The notes beneath the pieces were generated by a model. The model made no database searches and was not told where the DNA came from. It was given only the letters and a program-made list of their open reading frames with translations. Shown here one piece after another: positions 10,489-23,056 of a stretch of DNA of 64,000 nt. Every line of letters starts with the position of its first letter. Position 1 is the stretch's first letter. The DNA is from Paraglomus occultum (lineage: Eukaryota; Glomeromycota; Glomeromycetes; Paraglomerales; Paraglomeraceae), in the NCBI GenBank assembly GCA_910592205.1, contig CAJVPJ010000029.1:1-64000 (forward strand). The letters are read 5' to 3'. A program made the position numbers and the translations under genes.

Positions 10489-12144
10489 TAACAAGTCCAC
10501 GTAATGAAAACTTTTGTGTTAATGGCCAAATTAGTAATGATGAGGCATGCTGCAACAAAACCAAGAATTGAAATTAACTAATGTAACTGATGAATTGTAA
10601 GAAACTCTCTCGTCAAGAACAAGCGACACCTAAGCAATAGAACTATTAGTAAAACAAACAGAACAACATAACCAAAAAAAAACTCTCAAACGAAATTAGA
10701 TTTAGTATCAGTAGCACAGTTATTTTTATGTAAAAATATGGAACTCAAAATTACAAGTATAAATATTTTAACAGAGAACAAGGAGAAAAATTTGCATCGT
10801 ATACGTTTATATAAGATAGACAGCATGGTTTTACATTTATTCTTCGACTCTAATTTCACCATATTGTTTTGGGCTAATTGTCGCAAATTTTTATAAATAT
10901 CAGAATAACCAAACGGTTTTGGGCCCGAATATCTTACCTACGCAATCACTCTGATACTCTATTTGTTCAAAAGCGAATCAGTCACATTTTAATCAACTTT
11001 TGCAATTTTCCTTACATCCAACTTACAATGAACCATGAAACAATTTAATGTAATAGTTTCCCGCCACGGCTCATAGTCTTTGACATGCTGTTGATAACGA
11101 CTGCTTGAGCGCATTCCGTTGAGTTTTGATTCGCATTTTTTACTTTTGATACAAAAGAGTCCTCGTTTATTGCTTATTTATATTACAATATTATATTTCA
11201 TTTTTTTAATAAATTTATAATCAGTTTTCTTTATTATTATCTAGATACTGTATATGATAATTAATTTCATATTGTAACATGTTATGTAAGCTTTATTTCA
11301 ACCAACCAATTTGCTACAATATGGCTCAAAAAGAATAGAGCTGGTTCATGGGGCTATGCATGAGCTGCTGTTGTCCACTAAAGGAAAACCTCCATCATTT
11401 ACATTAATATTAATGCGTTTACCACGAATACATACTATATAACAGAGATAAGTATAACTAGTGTCTATGGATGTCTTTGATAACTTTGCTAAATTTCATA
11501 AAAGTCTCAAAACACGACCGTAAACTTATTGTTAAACCTTTTTATTATAATACAGAGACTTTGCAAATCAACTCGAATATTTAAAATGTTGACAGTTTAA
11601 TATTAAGTTTTGTATTATGTAATAATAGTACGTAACACAGTCATTTAACTTGCCTAATGGCGGGATTGTTTACACACAAAAAGGGTTGATCGACAAGTTC
11701 ATTTAATTTCTAACGCGAATTTTCAAGATAGATAAATATAGTTTAGTGCGGGGACGGAAAAACCGCGAGTTCCTTCAGATTTAATTACACTCTGCAAATC
11801 ATTAAACCAATTTATTTCACCAAGACAAAGTCGCTCAAGATCCCAAAAAGAGTATCTTTATAAGAACAATTTTCAACTTAAGCATAAATCGATGTAATGA
11901 CCATACTAGATATTCCCATCTTGAAAAATTGCCTGTAAGAAAATATAAATACTATTATAAATGTACATAAAAATAAAAAACAAACAGGAAATATAGACTC
12001 CTCTACAAAACAATCCGTTTTTGTAAGATTGCCTCTAAAGTTTCTGACAATACAAGTGAATAATTACAAAAAGGAAATTGAGTATTCATCATCACAATTT
12101 GCTGACTATGTTATCAACCATATTCCCTTGGATTCTCTCTTCCG
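10489..12144. other. Convergent intergenic region, no gene seen
   Basis: About 1.65 kb of AT-rich DNA between two converging genes. Only short frames (for example 10686-10886, minus) with no recognisable content. It probably contains both 3' UTRs. Confidence 0.5.
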
Positions 12145-15100
12145 TCAATTCCACCAGCTTTCGCTAACCAATGGCTTATCATTCCATTTCGCGCTCGCAG
12201 TGTTATCTCCATTATTATTACTCTTTCCTCCTTCCAAATGCGGGACAGGCGTCGAAGAAGATCTACCCCCAAGATTTTCATTTCCCATATCATTATTTAC
12301 GTTCTTACTCGACTCGGATTGTGCCGCTTTCTTTTGTCCACGATTCTTACCCTCACGTTTGTGATTGGGTTTATTCGGTCTGCTCGAACTGGATGAGGAA
12401 TTGTTAATGTTACGAGAGGAACTACGACTATGGGCTTTGCGCGTCGGCGAGACTGGTGAAGAAGAACGTTGTTTCGCTTGAGGTTTGGTGGCACTGGACT
12501 GGGACGATTGCTCAGATGACGGAAGATATGATTGATCGTAGGCTGACTGTTGAGGTATCGCTTGCGATGATTGGTTTCCCTGTGCAGTGACAGACTGTGG
12601 CGGAGGTCCATGTGGCGGGTAACTTGGAGCTAGTGGTGGAAGAGGTTGTTGCACTATTGAGGACACTCCATTTGGTTGATTTGATGGCATCATTTGAGAT
12701 GGTTGTGTATGGGGTGGTTGAGTATGGGGTGGTTGCGCGTGAGGTGGTTGTGTATGAGGTGGTTGCGTATAAGGTGGTTGTGCATGAGGTGGTTGCGCGT
12801 GAGGTGGTTGTGCGTGAGGTGGTTGCGTATGAGGTTGTTGGATATGAGGTGGTTGCGTATGAGATTGTTGGATATGAGGTGGTTGCGTATGAGGTTGTTG
12901 GATATGAGGTTGTTGGATATGAGGTGGTTGCGTATGAGGTTGTTGGATATGAGGTTGTTGCGTATGAGGTTGTTGGATATGAGGTGGTTGCGTATGAGGT
13001 TGTTGGATATGAGGTGGTTGCGTATGAGGTTGTTGCGTATGAGGCGGTTGGACATGAGGGTGAGGAGATTGAACATGAGATGATTGTGTGGGGTTCAATC
13101 CGTGCGGTTGTTGCCCATGTTGTAGGCGTGGTTGTTGTCCAGGTTGTGGATGTCCGTGCAGTGGATGTCCATGTGGTTTATTATAAGGCGCTGGTGGAGG
13201 CAACGAAACAGACATCGTATAACCCGACGCAGATCCTTGCGGTGAGTACGTGTCGCCATCTCCGTTTGACATCAAATTATCCCTAGCAATTCTGTGCTCA
13301 TCCACGAGATCCCCCCAACCATTAACACTGCTCTGTCTACTGTGCGTCTGACTAAGTGCTGGATGAGTTCCGAATGTGTTTGACGACACTGGTGTTTTGT
13401 GCATCCGCGAAAGCTCTGCATTTAGTCTTGTCTGTTCTTCTTCTAAAGTCCTTACTCGTTTCTGCGATTCAAAGAGTTCAGCGCGAACTTTGGTTAAACC
13501 CTCAACGTCGTCTTTTAAGGTATTGACGAGTTCCTGTGTGTGACGGAGATCGGAACGCGTGGCTTCTAACTCTTGATCCTTTAAGCGGAGTTGAGTCGCG
13601 TATTCTTGCACCTTCGACTTTTCTTCAAACATTTGCGAATTTTGGTCCGTAAGATCTTGAACCTGAGTCCTAAAGTTCTCCAGTTCGGTCAAATTCTTCT
13701 GTACCTGCTCTTCAAGAGAACGACAACGCTGTTGTGCGGCCTCCATCTCTCGCCTTTGGCCATCCAATTCGGCAATACGTGATCGCAATTGTTCAAGTTC
13801 CGCACCTCGCATTTCCCATTCTTGTAGACGACGTTTAAGCAAGTTGGTTTCTTCGACCTGTTTTTCTAGTTCAGCAATACGACGACACACACGCTCGAGT
13901 TCGGATGTCTGGCCTTCGACATCTTTAATATGTTGTCTGAGAGTTTTAATCTCTTGCACTTGCACTTCAAGTTCCCCGTTGCGTCTGCGCAATTGATTCA
14001 GCTCCTTATGCTCTTTTTCGAAACTTTCGATTTGGGCACGAAGAGCCGCCAATTCTTGTGCGTGCATATCCTTCTCGCGTTGACCTATCTGCGTCAGTTC
14101 AGAACGCGATGTCTCTAATGTTTTAACACGATTACGTAGTTGAGAAAGTTCTATTTCGGCTTCCTTTGCTTTTGAACGAAGTGGCTGCACTTCGTTACGA
14201 TAACTGTCATTCTGTTTTTGTAGTTCTGTACACTTGGCCTTTTGCCGGCTAAGTGCATGCTCGAGGTCTTGATTACGTTCTTGCAATTGCTTGGCAGATG
14301 ATGCTTCAGACTCTAATTGACGCTGGTGCTGACGCAATTCTTCAAGTTGTTTTTCACTCTCTTTAAGCTTGGCAATTAAGGTGGTTTCGTTTGCCTTCCA
14401 CATTGTCTCAGCTTCAGCAAATTGACGTTCGTGTTCATGTGCTGCTCTGCCTATATCCAAGTGGAGCTGACGACACTTATGGTCGAGTTGGCTATTATTT
14501 TTCTCGTAATTGGTTTCCTTTTCCTGCCATTGCAGTTGCTGTTCGCGCCAATCTCTTTCTTTCTCGTTGAATTTTTCAATCTGATCTTGTTGTGCGCGAT
14601 TCTTATCCTTATACGATTGAATCTGAGCGGTTAATTCTTTAATTTGAAGGTCACGGGTCTTTAATTGATCGCGTGCATGTACGAGCTCATTCTGGAGACT
14701 GTCATTACGAGTATTATCGCGTTTGTAGATGCTGAGTTCGTTACTAAGTTTTGCGTTCTCGTTTCCAAGTTCGATATTTTTACTCCGCAGTTTTTCATTC
14801 TCCATGTGTAATTTCCCAAGTTTTTCCTCAGTATCACGTAATCTTGCTTGATGGTTAAAGTCATTATGCATTTTAGTGAGGAGCTGTGCTTGTTCTGATT
14901 GCAATTCATTCTGACGAGCCTGAAGTTCTTTGATGCTTTCAGGAATAGTGCTTACAAGCTGTGAGTAATTTTTATATAGTGTCTCTTGCATTGTGTACAG
15001 GTCTGACTGACGCATTTGCAGCTGGTTAGCTTTGGAAGTTTCATTTTGAAATTGAGCTTGTCGATTATGTAACGCTTCTGCGCGTGTTACGATATCTTGG

Positions 15101-16840
15101 TGATTAGTGCGAATCTCTTGACAACTGTTTCTTATCTCATTCAAGAGCTGTTCGTATAGGGATTCCAATTTCTCGTCATTTTGCGCAGTAGTCTTGACCG
15201 ATTCTACAGAGTCAAGATGTCTGATTCGCGACAACGTTTTCTCGATAATTTCCTCAGTATTGGTTCCGGAATCAACTACAGTCTGTCGAGGTTGTTTTGA
15301 CAATGCACTTTCTATAATTTTTTCGATATTGCCTCCAGAATCAACGACTGGCGGTCGAAGGTTTGATAGCGCTTTCTCGACAATCTTTTCGATATTTTCG
15401 GAAAGACTCCTGGGTTGCTCCCGCGCGTCTTTGACAATTCTTTCCACCTCCTTTCCAACGCGACCGACCAACTCTGTCAGTTGCTCTTGGATTATCTCAA
15501 CATCTATATTATTTCCGCTTACTTGATTGGCATTGTTTCCTGATGCAATCTTGTCTAGTTGTTTCTGGAAGCTTTCCAAGCGAGCAAGTATGTCACTCGC
15601 AAAACGGCTCATATCTTCTGACTTTGTGTCTACAAACACTGGAGTTGGCGTACCGTAAAAGGGAACAGTAGTGCCCGTTGTGTCATAGCCAGGGTAAGGA
15701 GAATAAGCTGTAGTAGAATCTATACCCATCATGTCAGACGAAAGGTTGCGGCGTTTTTTCTTATAATTCATGTCAGGATCAACATCGCCGTTTATATTCT
15801 GGGTATATTAAAGAATCGTAAAACCGAGTTATGCCATTGTATGATATTATTCAAATACCATTACCGAATGAATATGATTAATCTGATCTTATAATACTCA
15901 CCCTGTCTTTCACTTTTACTTTTCGCGGACTTTCCGGTCTCACATCTGTCATTGGCGTCACCGTAGTAGCAAACAATGTTGGAGTAAATTCACGCGCGTT
16001 GACGTTCAGCTGACTCTTTCTCCGCGCTTTCTTCTCATGATCGTCATAATCACGTTCTCTTGATTCTCGCTCGTCATTGATTTGTTCCGTCCTTGTGAAG
16101 GAGTCATGGGTAGTGGATGGCGTGCCTGCACGTGCGGGAAACTTGTAATCTGCTTGTAATCTGCCTAGATTTGCTGGTTTTTGTTCGAAGGCTTTAGCAA
16201 AATTTTCCAGTGCTTGTATATCTGTCGAATCTAGTGGTTTCTGTTAACGACGCAGGCAAAAAATGAAAAGTAATCGCAGACCGCGGAATTGGGGACCAAT
16301 AAGAAATGTAAATGTTAACGACATTTCCACCAAAACGTTAGAGATTGTAAACGCATAGCATATCTTTTACGATCGGGCCGAAACAAATCAAGCTACCTCT
16401 CTAATTCCATTAAGTGCATTAAAGGCCTCGTCGCGGGCCTCGTTTTTAGTCTTGTCCCTTGGTGGGTACCGCACACGCACAGCTTTATCATCCGCCAAGA
16501 ATGACTCAGTCTGGAAGATGTCTGGTCTCGTGTTTACATTCGGTTGACTTTGCTGAGCCTTTATTAGCAGCAGGAATTAATAAACGGTTGCAAATTTATT
16601 GTGAGATATGCAAGGTAAGTATTTATGTTTACAACCCAAGTAAGCAGCAGATGGCATTTTTTCGATTCTTCTTACTTCTAATGCAGCCATATTGTCAGCC
16701 AGTGCTTCTTTTTGCCGTTTCTCTTCTAAAGTTAATGGCGGCATCTTCATTTTCTGAGGATCTGGTAATTTGACATTTGCCGCGCCCGTTTTCGAGCGCT
16801 TTGGCTTTTTGCCCTGGGGAGTCGGCGTTGGTGATGACAT
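12145..16840 (-). CDS. Large coiled-coil protein with His/Pro/Gln repeat tail (4 exons)
   Basis: Unrecognised 1,437-residue protein. Minus-strand exons: 16840-16676, 16552-16397, 16240-15902, 15798-12145; phases are all 0. The intron-1 donor (GAA|GTAAGA) was preferred over reading on, because only it keeps frame with the next exon. Residues 1-230 are basic and polar (KKPKRSK near the start, possible nuclear localisation). About 270-1030 is a nearly continuous coiled coil rich in Glu, Gln, Lys and Arg heptads. About 1133-1256 is a tandem PPHIQQPHTQ-type repeat. The end is Ser/Lys-rich and closes with ESWWN. It is probably a scaffold or cytoskeletal/nuclear structural protein; I can assign no specific role. 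The second-exon acceptor could be 6 nt earlier (two extra residues). Confidence 0.8.
12690..13060 (-). repeat. Coding tandem repeat (His/Pro/Gln)
   Basis: Within the last exon of the coiled-coil gene. A 12-nt unit reads GGTTGTTGGATAT, GGTGGTTGCGTAT and variants on the plus strand and encodes alternating PHTQ and PHIQ blocks on the minus strand, about 30 units. Units are near-identical but not exact, and the array is in frame, so copy-number change would alter length without breaking the protein. The same array creates long open frames on the plus strand that are artefacts. Confidence 0.9.
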
Positions 16841-19526
16841 GATATACTACGATATTATATTGATAATATATTACAAGCTGTAGCAGCTGAATATTTCATA
16901 CAAGGAAGAGAGAAAATGTAATAATCCCTCCAGAATCAACAATTTACAATTGTCTTCCAGAGTGTTAATAAGACGGTTGTGTAACCGCTGGATCCATCTA
17001 AGTTTGTTGGTGTAGTACAGATGAACACGGGTACAGAGCAGAACACAGTGAATATCACAAAGACGGCCAGACTCCCAATTCTGCATTGTACAAAAAGTAT
17101 TCGTTATCAAATATATCAGTCCTCTTTGAGATCTCATTATTTCATAAAGGCTGCTTGAAGAAAGCGTCTATTTCACGAGCCCGAAAAAGTTTTTGGGGCT
17201 GGCCCTTGTTATGCATGCTACAGCGAACTAAACTTATTTTGGTTACCTCAAAACTGTAATTTATATCATGTGACTTTGACATTACAATTTCTAACCCCAA
17301 ATTAATCGAATTTACACTAATGCTTTAAAAGAAAGTTTAATAACTGTAAATGGATCGAGCTGTGACTCATATTATAAACGCTTCCTCATTGGGTTCACAT
17401 TGTTTGTCAGACTTTTTTTTTTTTAAAAAAAAAAAAGAAAGAAAAAGAAGAGAAAGTCGTTATTTCTATCTGCCAGTATATAACTTATGTAACACAATTT
17501 ATTGAGAAGATTAGCATAATAATAATAATAATATATAATAAAACGCTTGTCCGTCAGTAATTAATACGGTTACGTCACTCTTTGACTGCGGTAATTTCGA
17601 TCAGTAGTCAACCTTTCGTTAGGCTTTGTTTCTATTGTAAGTGTTACGTTCATCTGTAAAAAACGACTTTAAGATTCATTTGACGCGAATTGTGAATAGT
17701 GCACGCGCTGTGTCATCTCCTTTCTTCCGGTTTGCACTGTAAATACGGTCAAAACATTGACAATTTGCAAATTATAATGCATATACATAACAGACAATAG
17801 AAAAAAATTGGGGTCATGGTATTCGTCTGAAACAAAGGTTTGGCTTGATTTGGCCTATCAGCATCTTTTCAACAAATCGATTTTTAATTGCGAGCTATTA
17901 AAGCGATCGATTGGCTGATCGAAAATTTATAGTTTCACGTTCAGTGTTGTTATATTTAACCATGAGGTAAGAATGTTCTCCAGACTAGCTCGACAATTCC
18001 TATTCAATATTTTACCATTACATATAGTTTCAAGTGATAGTTTAAGAAAAAGTTTTTTGAGCCGTGACGATTGCAATAAAGTCTCTTTAGTTCTCATTTT
18101 GATTCATTGGCACATTTCTGCAAGAATATTTGTCACGATGCAATGCCCATGATGTCACGAGGCCAGTTAGTCAGATATCATGAAACGTTTCCTTTTGCTT
18201 TGGAGGGCATAAAATTAGCAACACATTAACATGTATGGCTTGGTCATCCTGAAACGATAACGTTCACGTTTTATTTTACATAATATTGTTTGTATCGATA
18301 TGCACGTACCATTTGCGTAACCAAGATCTATGCATGACTCGATATACCTTATCTACGTAGAATATTCTACGTTTTACCAATACAAGAATGCTATGTTCCG
18401 TTTCGGGATTTGACTCATTGCGTCCATCTGTTCGAAGGTTTCTTTTTCTGTATACCTGTTACTTTACCCATCCCGCCCTTTGCGTTTTTAATATGTCAGC
18501 GGTTTCGGTTTAAGTGTGTTCATCCAACATACTGATCCTAATAAAATTCTTGTTTGTAACGGAATCCCGCCCAAGTCCCTACCCCTAAAGGCTTAACACC
18601 GATCGCATGCATCAAAGAGTATCATTCTATGAATAGCCATTGTATTAAATTACATGTTGGAGAGCATTATTGTTACATATTTTGCTATAGATAATAAAAA
18701 TAACTGGAGTTTGCCCAAATTGTTTATACGACAGTTATACAAATTATATAAAATGAAACATCAGAAATGGCGCAGTAGAATGATAATATTTGCAGAATTG
18801 AATCGAGTCGACTCCATTCTCAAAGTTCTTAGAACGATACATATCATATGCGGCGTACCCTACGTAGAGAACGCTTGCATGGGCATCTTCATAAAGCTTA
18901 CCAATACAATGTATGCTACATTGATTATACAACTCCATCGCTTATACACCACTACTGTCAGATTCGATTTGTAATACATAATAATTGACGTGTAATTACA
19001 CAAATGAATGGTTATTAAGGAATCGCAACTATACCCGGAATCATAACGACAACAGTGAAGATACTTTAAAATTTGCGTTCGACAACAATATTATTAGCAA
19101 TTCCACAACCAGCTTCCATTTTCCGGTTATAGCATTTATTTTTAGACCTGCGCCATTCGTGATCCTTACAAAGAACCAGTCCGACAATTACTGCATTATA
19201 GAAATTAATTGCAGAAATCCGGATAACGACTGTTTATGACTTTTCGATGTTTGGTCATACATCAAATTTACCGGGAAGATAAGTGAACTATTCTCCCGCC
19301 TGTATCACGAAATCAAATGGCACTTCCATATTAGTTCATGAAGAATAGATGTGTAACGAAAAGGTTATTGATTTAAGTCGTAGTTGACTAAACTCAATTG
19401 CAATTATTGACGAAAACGGATGTCAAAAGAACAATAGGATGCTACGCATACGAACGTATAAATATGTCGCATATATTACGAAATGAAAAATAGCGTACAG
19501 AGACTTTATAGAATCATATCATACTT
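16841..19526. other. Intergenic, no gene seen
   Basis: About 2.7 kb. It holds a T12A12 palindromic homopolymer pair at 17413-17436 and an 18-bp palindrome (ACGTAGAATATTCTACGT) at 18355-18372. The plus-strand frame 18654-18974 is AT-rich without a recognisable domain. No RNA gene recognised. Confidence 0.5.
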
Positions 19527-20710
19527 ATGCAAACGCCAAATGTTGAGGGTAACCAGACGTCATCCACATTATCGCCATCAATAGCAATAACAATCCCCAT
19601 TCCATCACCCACGCCAACTTTGGTAATCCCGACTCCTTACCATGAACATTCTCGAGTAAGTTTAGCAGTAAATGCAGACGATGACTCGACTCCAAACAAC
19701 CCGTTACATACCCAATGCATTGGAACAGAGGGTATGAGCGCAACCTCACTAGTCATAGAAGGCGATTCAAATGGAGAAGAAAGAGAGTACAGGTCCATAG
19801 GGAACAAGGGGACAATCAAAATATGTAGACTATGTCGTAAAAAAGAACATTTATCAAAGAAACAAGATACTTTACCTACGTGTAGCTCGTTCTCGTCTTC
19901 CACATTAACTCCGTCAAAACTCATCTCCCCGTGTAAATGTCTCACGCATAATCATTACGTTCACATCGAATGTTTGGGACACTGGCAGAATACACAGAAC
20001 GATTCCCGTGCACATAATTCACAATTTATTTCATGTGACAAGTGTGGTTTCCAATATGGGTTGAATCGTCTCAAAGCGGCACAAATTATTTCGCATTGGG
20101 CGGTTAAACATTTTTACACGATGATTCTATTACTGTTGACTGTTTTATTAGTTAGTACAATCGCTCATTTTGCGATTAAACATCTTTTCAAGAATGGAAT
20201 GGATGGTGAGTTTTTTCTCCATCCCTCATATTGTCAAATAAACATGTTTATAAACCATTCCATAACTCAATAATATTCTTTTTTTTTTCCCTAGACTTTC
20301 CTTCCAAATCGACAGACCCGCTCATTTTAAACTTGGACGAACCAACACAATTTTTTTCCCTATCACGTCTCGACTTTATTTGCGGCGTTTGCACAGTTTC
20401 CTGTTTTGGTATCGTCTATACCATACTGTCATTAAGATTTTCTTCCGCTTCACCAATTCCGTGTCTGGACATTCCTCTCACCTGCTGCGCAGTTCCGGAT
20501 CAATCAGAGCACGGACACAATAAATGTGGATGCGGCGGTAGTAACGGTGATTTTGTGTTTGTACTAATTGCGATGGTATTCATGCTACTTGCATCGCTGG
20601 TTGTGTGCGGACTATTTGGTGCTGTATTCGGTGCTTATATTTTTATAAACAGAATAGTGGAACGGGTGATGGAGTTTGTGTGTGGGTGGATGGTTGAGGT
20701 TGGTAGGTGA
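19527..20710 (+). CDS. RING-CH (MARCH-type) membrane E3 ubiquitin ligase (2 exons)
   Basis: Exons 19527-20205 and 20295-20710 (GT-AG) give 364 residues. A Ser/Thr/Pro-rich N-terminus of ~95 residues is followed by a RINGv zinc finger with C4HC3 ligands Cys100, Cys103, Cys136, Cys138, His146, Cys149, Cys170 and Cys173 (ICRLC ... SPCKC ... HYVHIECLGHW ... CDKC). The spacing between the second and third ligands is unusually long, with a Ser-rich loop. Four hydrophobic segments follow (about 198-217, 248-270 and two in the C-terminal half), with a Cys/Gly-rich loop between the last pairs. Family members sit in ER, Golgi or endosomal membranes and ubiquitinate membrane proteins. Substrate unknown. 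Confidence 0.87.
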
Positions 20711-23056
20711 ATAAGTTTAACATATGGCAATGAACGAAAGAACTGTATTCTGTAAATAATTATCTGTGTTTGTATCATAATTGTTATATTAGCCTATATA
20801 TATATACACGTACATAAGCACCCAATATATTCAGTCATGCAAGAGAATAGTAAAGTTTAACGTCGGTTTGATATTGTATACTTCTCTATAAAATAATTAT
20901 CGTACACTTTTTGGGGTTAAAACATCGGTCTAAACTTTCATGTCTCAAAACAAAGGTTTGGTAATAATGCGAAAGAAAGTGTACAACGTTTGACTCTGGC
21001 ATGCAACCAAGCGGATGTGATCAGTTTACTAATAAAATTCACATCAAGTGAACCATAAAGGCAAATTATACAACATGTAAAGAATTTGTTGGCATAAAAA
21101 TTGCGACTTGTTTTTATTTAATTGCTTATTTTTTGTAATGTTTTTTGCAAGTTGCCGGTTTTTTAAAACGAAGCTTGCTACTTTGTAAAAGGAGTAAGAT
21201 TCCAATGCGGACTATTCCAAAAAGACCGTGACGGGATCGACAAAAACAAATCTACAACGCCGCAATTCCGCAATTCAATAGAAATATCGTTAAAAGAAAT
21301 GCCGAAAAGGAAATGTCACAAATCAGCAACATTCAAGTCGTTTATGGTAGAGTAATGAAATGCTATCCAGAAGCTATGTTAATTTATTAATACATCGACA
21401 AAATGCATACAGTATGTGAGTTGAGCTATTGAAAGCGATGGAGAAAAAAGCATGTTAAATTTTTGTAAATATACTGCGTTTTAACGATCAAATGATATAT
21501 TAATTATGTAGGTTACTACGATAATATGTAAATTTCTTTACATCAACAATGTAAACAACGATCACTTTCGTAATTACTCTTCAACGCTCGACATTCAAGC
21601 AATCGAAACATGTGAGAGTGTAAAGCACATAAAGTCAGTACTAGAACATGGAAATCTTTATCCACCAACATCTGCTGTGCACTAAATAGATCGTTTATTT
21701 ATTGCCATGTTTGTTAAGGTTTGAGTAATCGATTGACCGAAAGAAACATCATGCAAACGCTGTACGCAAAAGTCTGTCGTAGTTAATACTGATTTTTATA
21801 GCACGTAATTCAAATAATCTTGAATTTACATTAACACTTTAAATGTTAGCAACAGAAATAAAATACCGTGTCATGTTCCACATTAGCCGAACTCAATGAT
21901 TGATGAAGCCTTGCTTTACCAGAAATTAATTACTGCGCTCGAATGTTAACCATAATTTCAAGTATGTAACATTTTTAACACAAGGACAATTGTTCTGAAG
22001 TTGTTCGTGTACTTTTGATGACATCTTTTGTGTAGACGAATGTCTCACATAATTATTTCGATACAACCGTTATACATTGTGTAAAATGTACATTTTCTTC
22101 GATAGAACACTATTATTCACATTAAATATAAACAATTAAATTAGGCTTTAATTGTCTTGAACAAAAAAAAATCATTATGTACAGCAGCTTATGTCTTTGC
22201 ATTCAACGACTCGGATAATTTAACAAAAAAAAAAGGATTATTAATTTTCAAAGAGCTAATTGTTGAAAGCCTTACTTAATTCAGCAGGTCAAACATTATA
22301 ATCTTGATTTTAAAGGCCAAATAGCTGATTATCAATACCGGTCAAGTCAAACCGGTACGGAACGTTTTAGCATAAAATTCGACCACTGCTGATTGGTAGA
22401 ACGAATGCCGACAGCAAGAGGTAACAGCGCTATGTGCTATGTACTAGTACGAATTATTGAACTGTTATTCACGTGATTATTTCAAATATTGGCAGTTTCA
22501 TTACTAATATAATGATTATATGATTTGCTGGCATCATAAGAAATTTTACAAAGAGACGACGTAGCGAATCAACGGCAGACAATAGGTGTGCTAATTCACG
22601 CATCAGTAGAGAGCTTAATCTGTTGCCATTCAAAAGATATTTAACAATGAGATATATTTTCATAGAAAAATTTGGCATTATTCATACGAGCAAATATGGA
22701 GACATATTGCACCGAATAAAGCAAATCTGCCATGCATGAGGATGTAACAAGGACAAAACAGTAACGGGACGAGTTACATATTAAATCATTATGGTTAACG
22801 CATGAAAAAGTTAGAAATAGAAAGAGAACAGAATAATTGAGACTGAATAGAAAACAGGGATTAGTATGTCTTTATTTACTATTAATCTTACGTTATTGTT
22901 GGTCTAAAATTAACGGGTCACACCAATTACCGATGTTCGTGTGATAGAGAATTTCCCATATTGATGCCTATATTCGTCATACATGCATGTAATATTTGAT
23001 ACCTAATAATAACCTGCAAACGTTCTCATTTTTTTACATTTAATTTTTTTTTCACA
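20711..23056. other. Intergenic, no gene seen
   Basis: About 2.3 kb of AT-rich DNA between two plus-strand genes. Only short frames such as 22469-22678 (-). A short inverted motif around ACCGGT repeats (ACCGGTC and AACCGGTA, about 22338-22358) is visible. No tRNA or repeat array recognised. Confidence 0.5.

Noticed and set aside
12597-13286. 229-codon and 129-codon plus-strand frames opposite the coiled-coil gene
   Set aside because: They are antisense readings of the 12-nt tandem array (Val/Glu/Tyr or Arg/Leu/Trp repeats) with no independent support.
16577-16675. Read-through C-terminus of coiled-coil exon 1
   Set aside because: A GTAAGA donor at 16675 joins in phase to the next exon; reading on ends in unrelated sequence.
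17413-17436. T12A12 palindrome as a functional site
   Set aside because: Simple homopolymer pair, expected by chance in AT-rich DNA.
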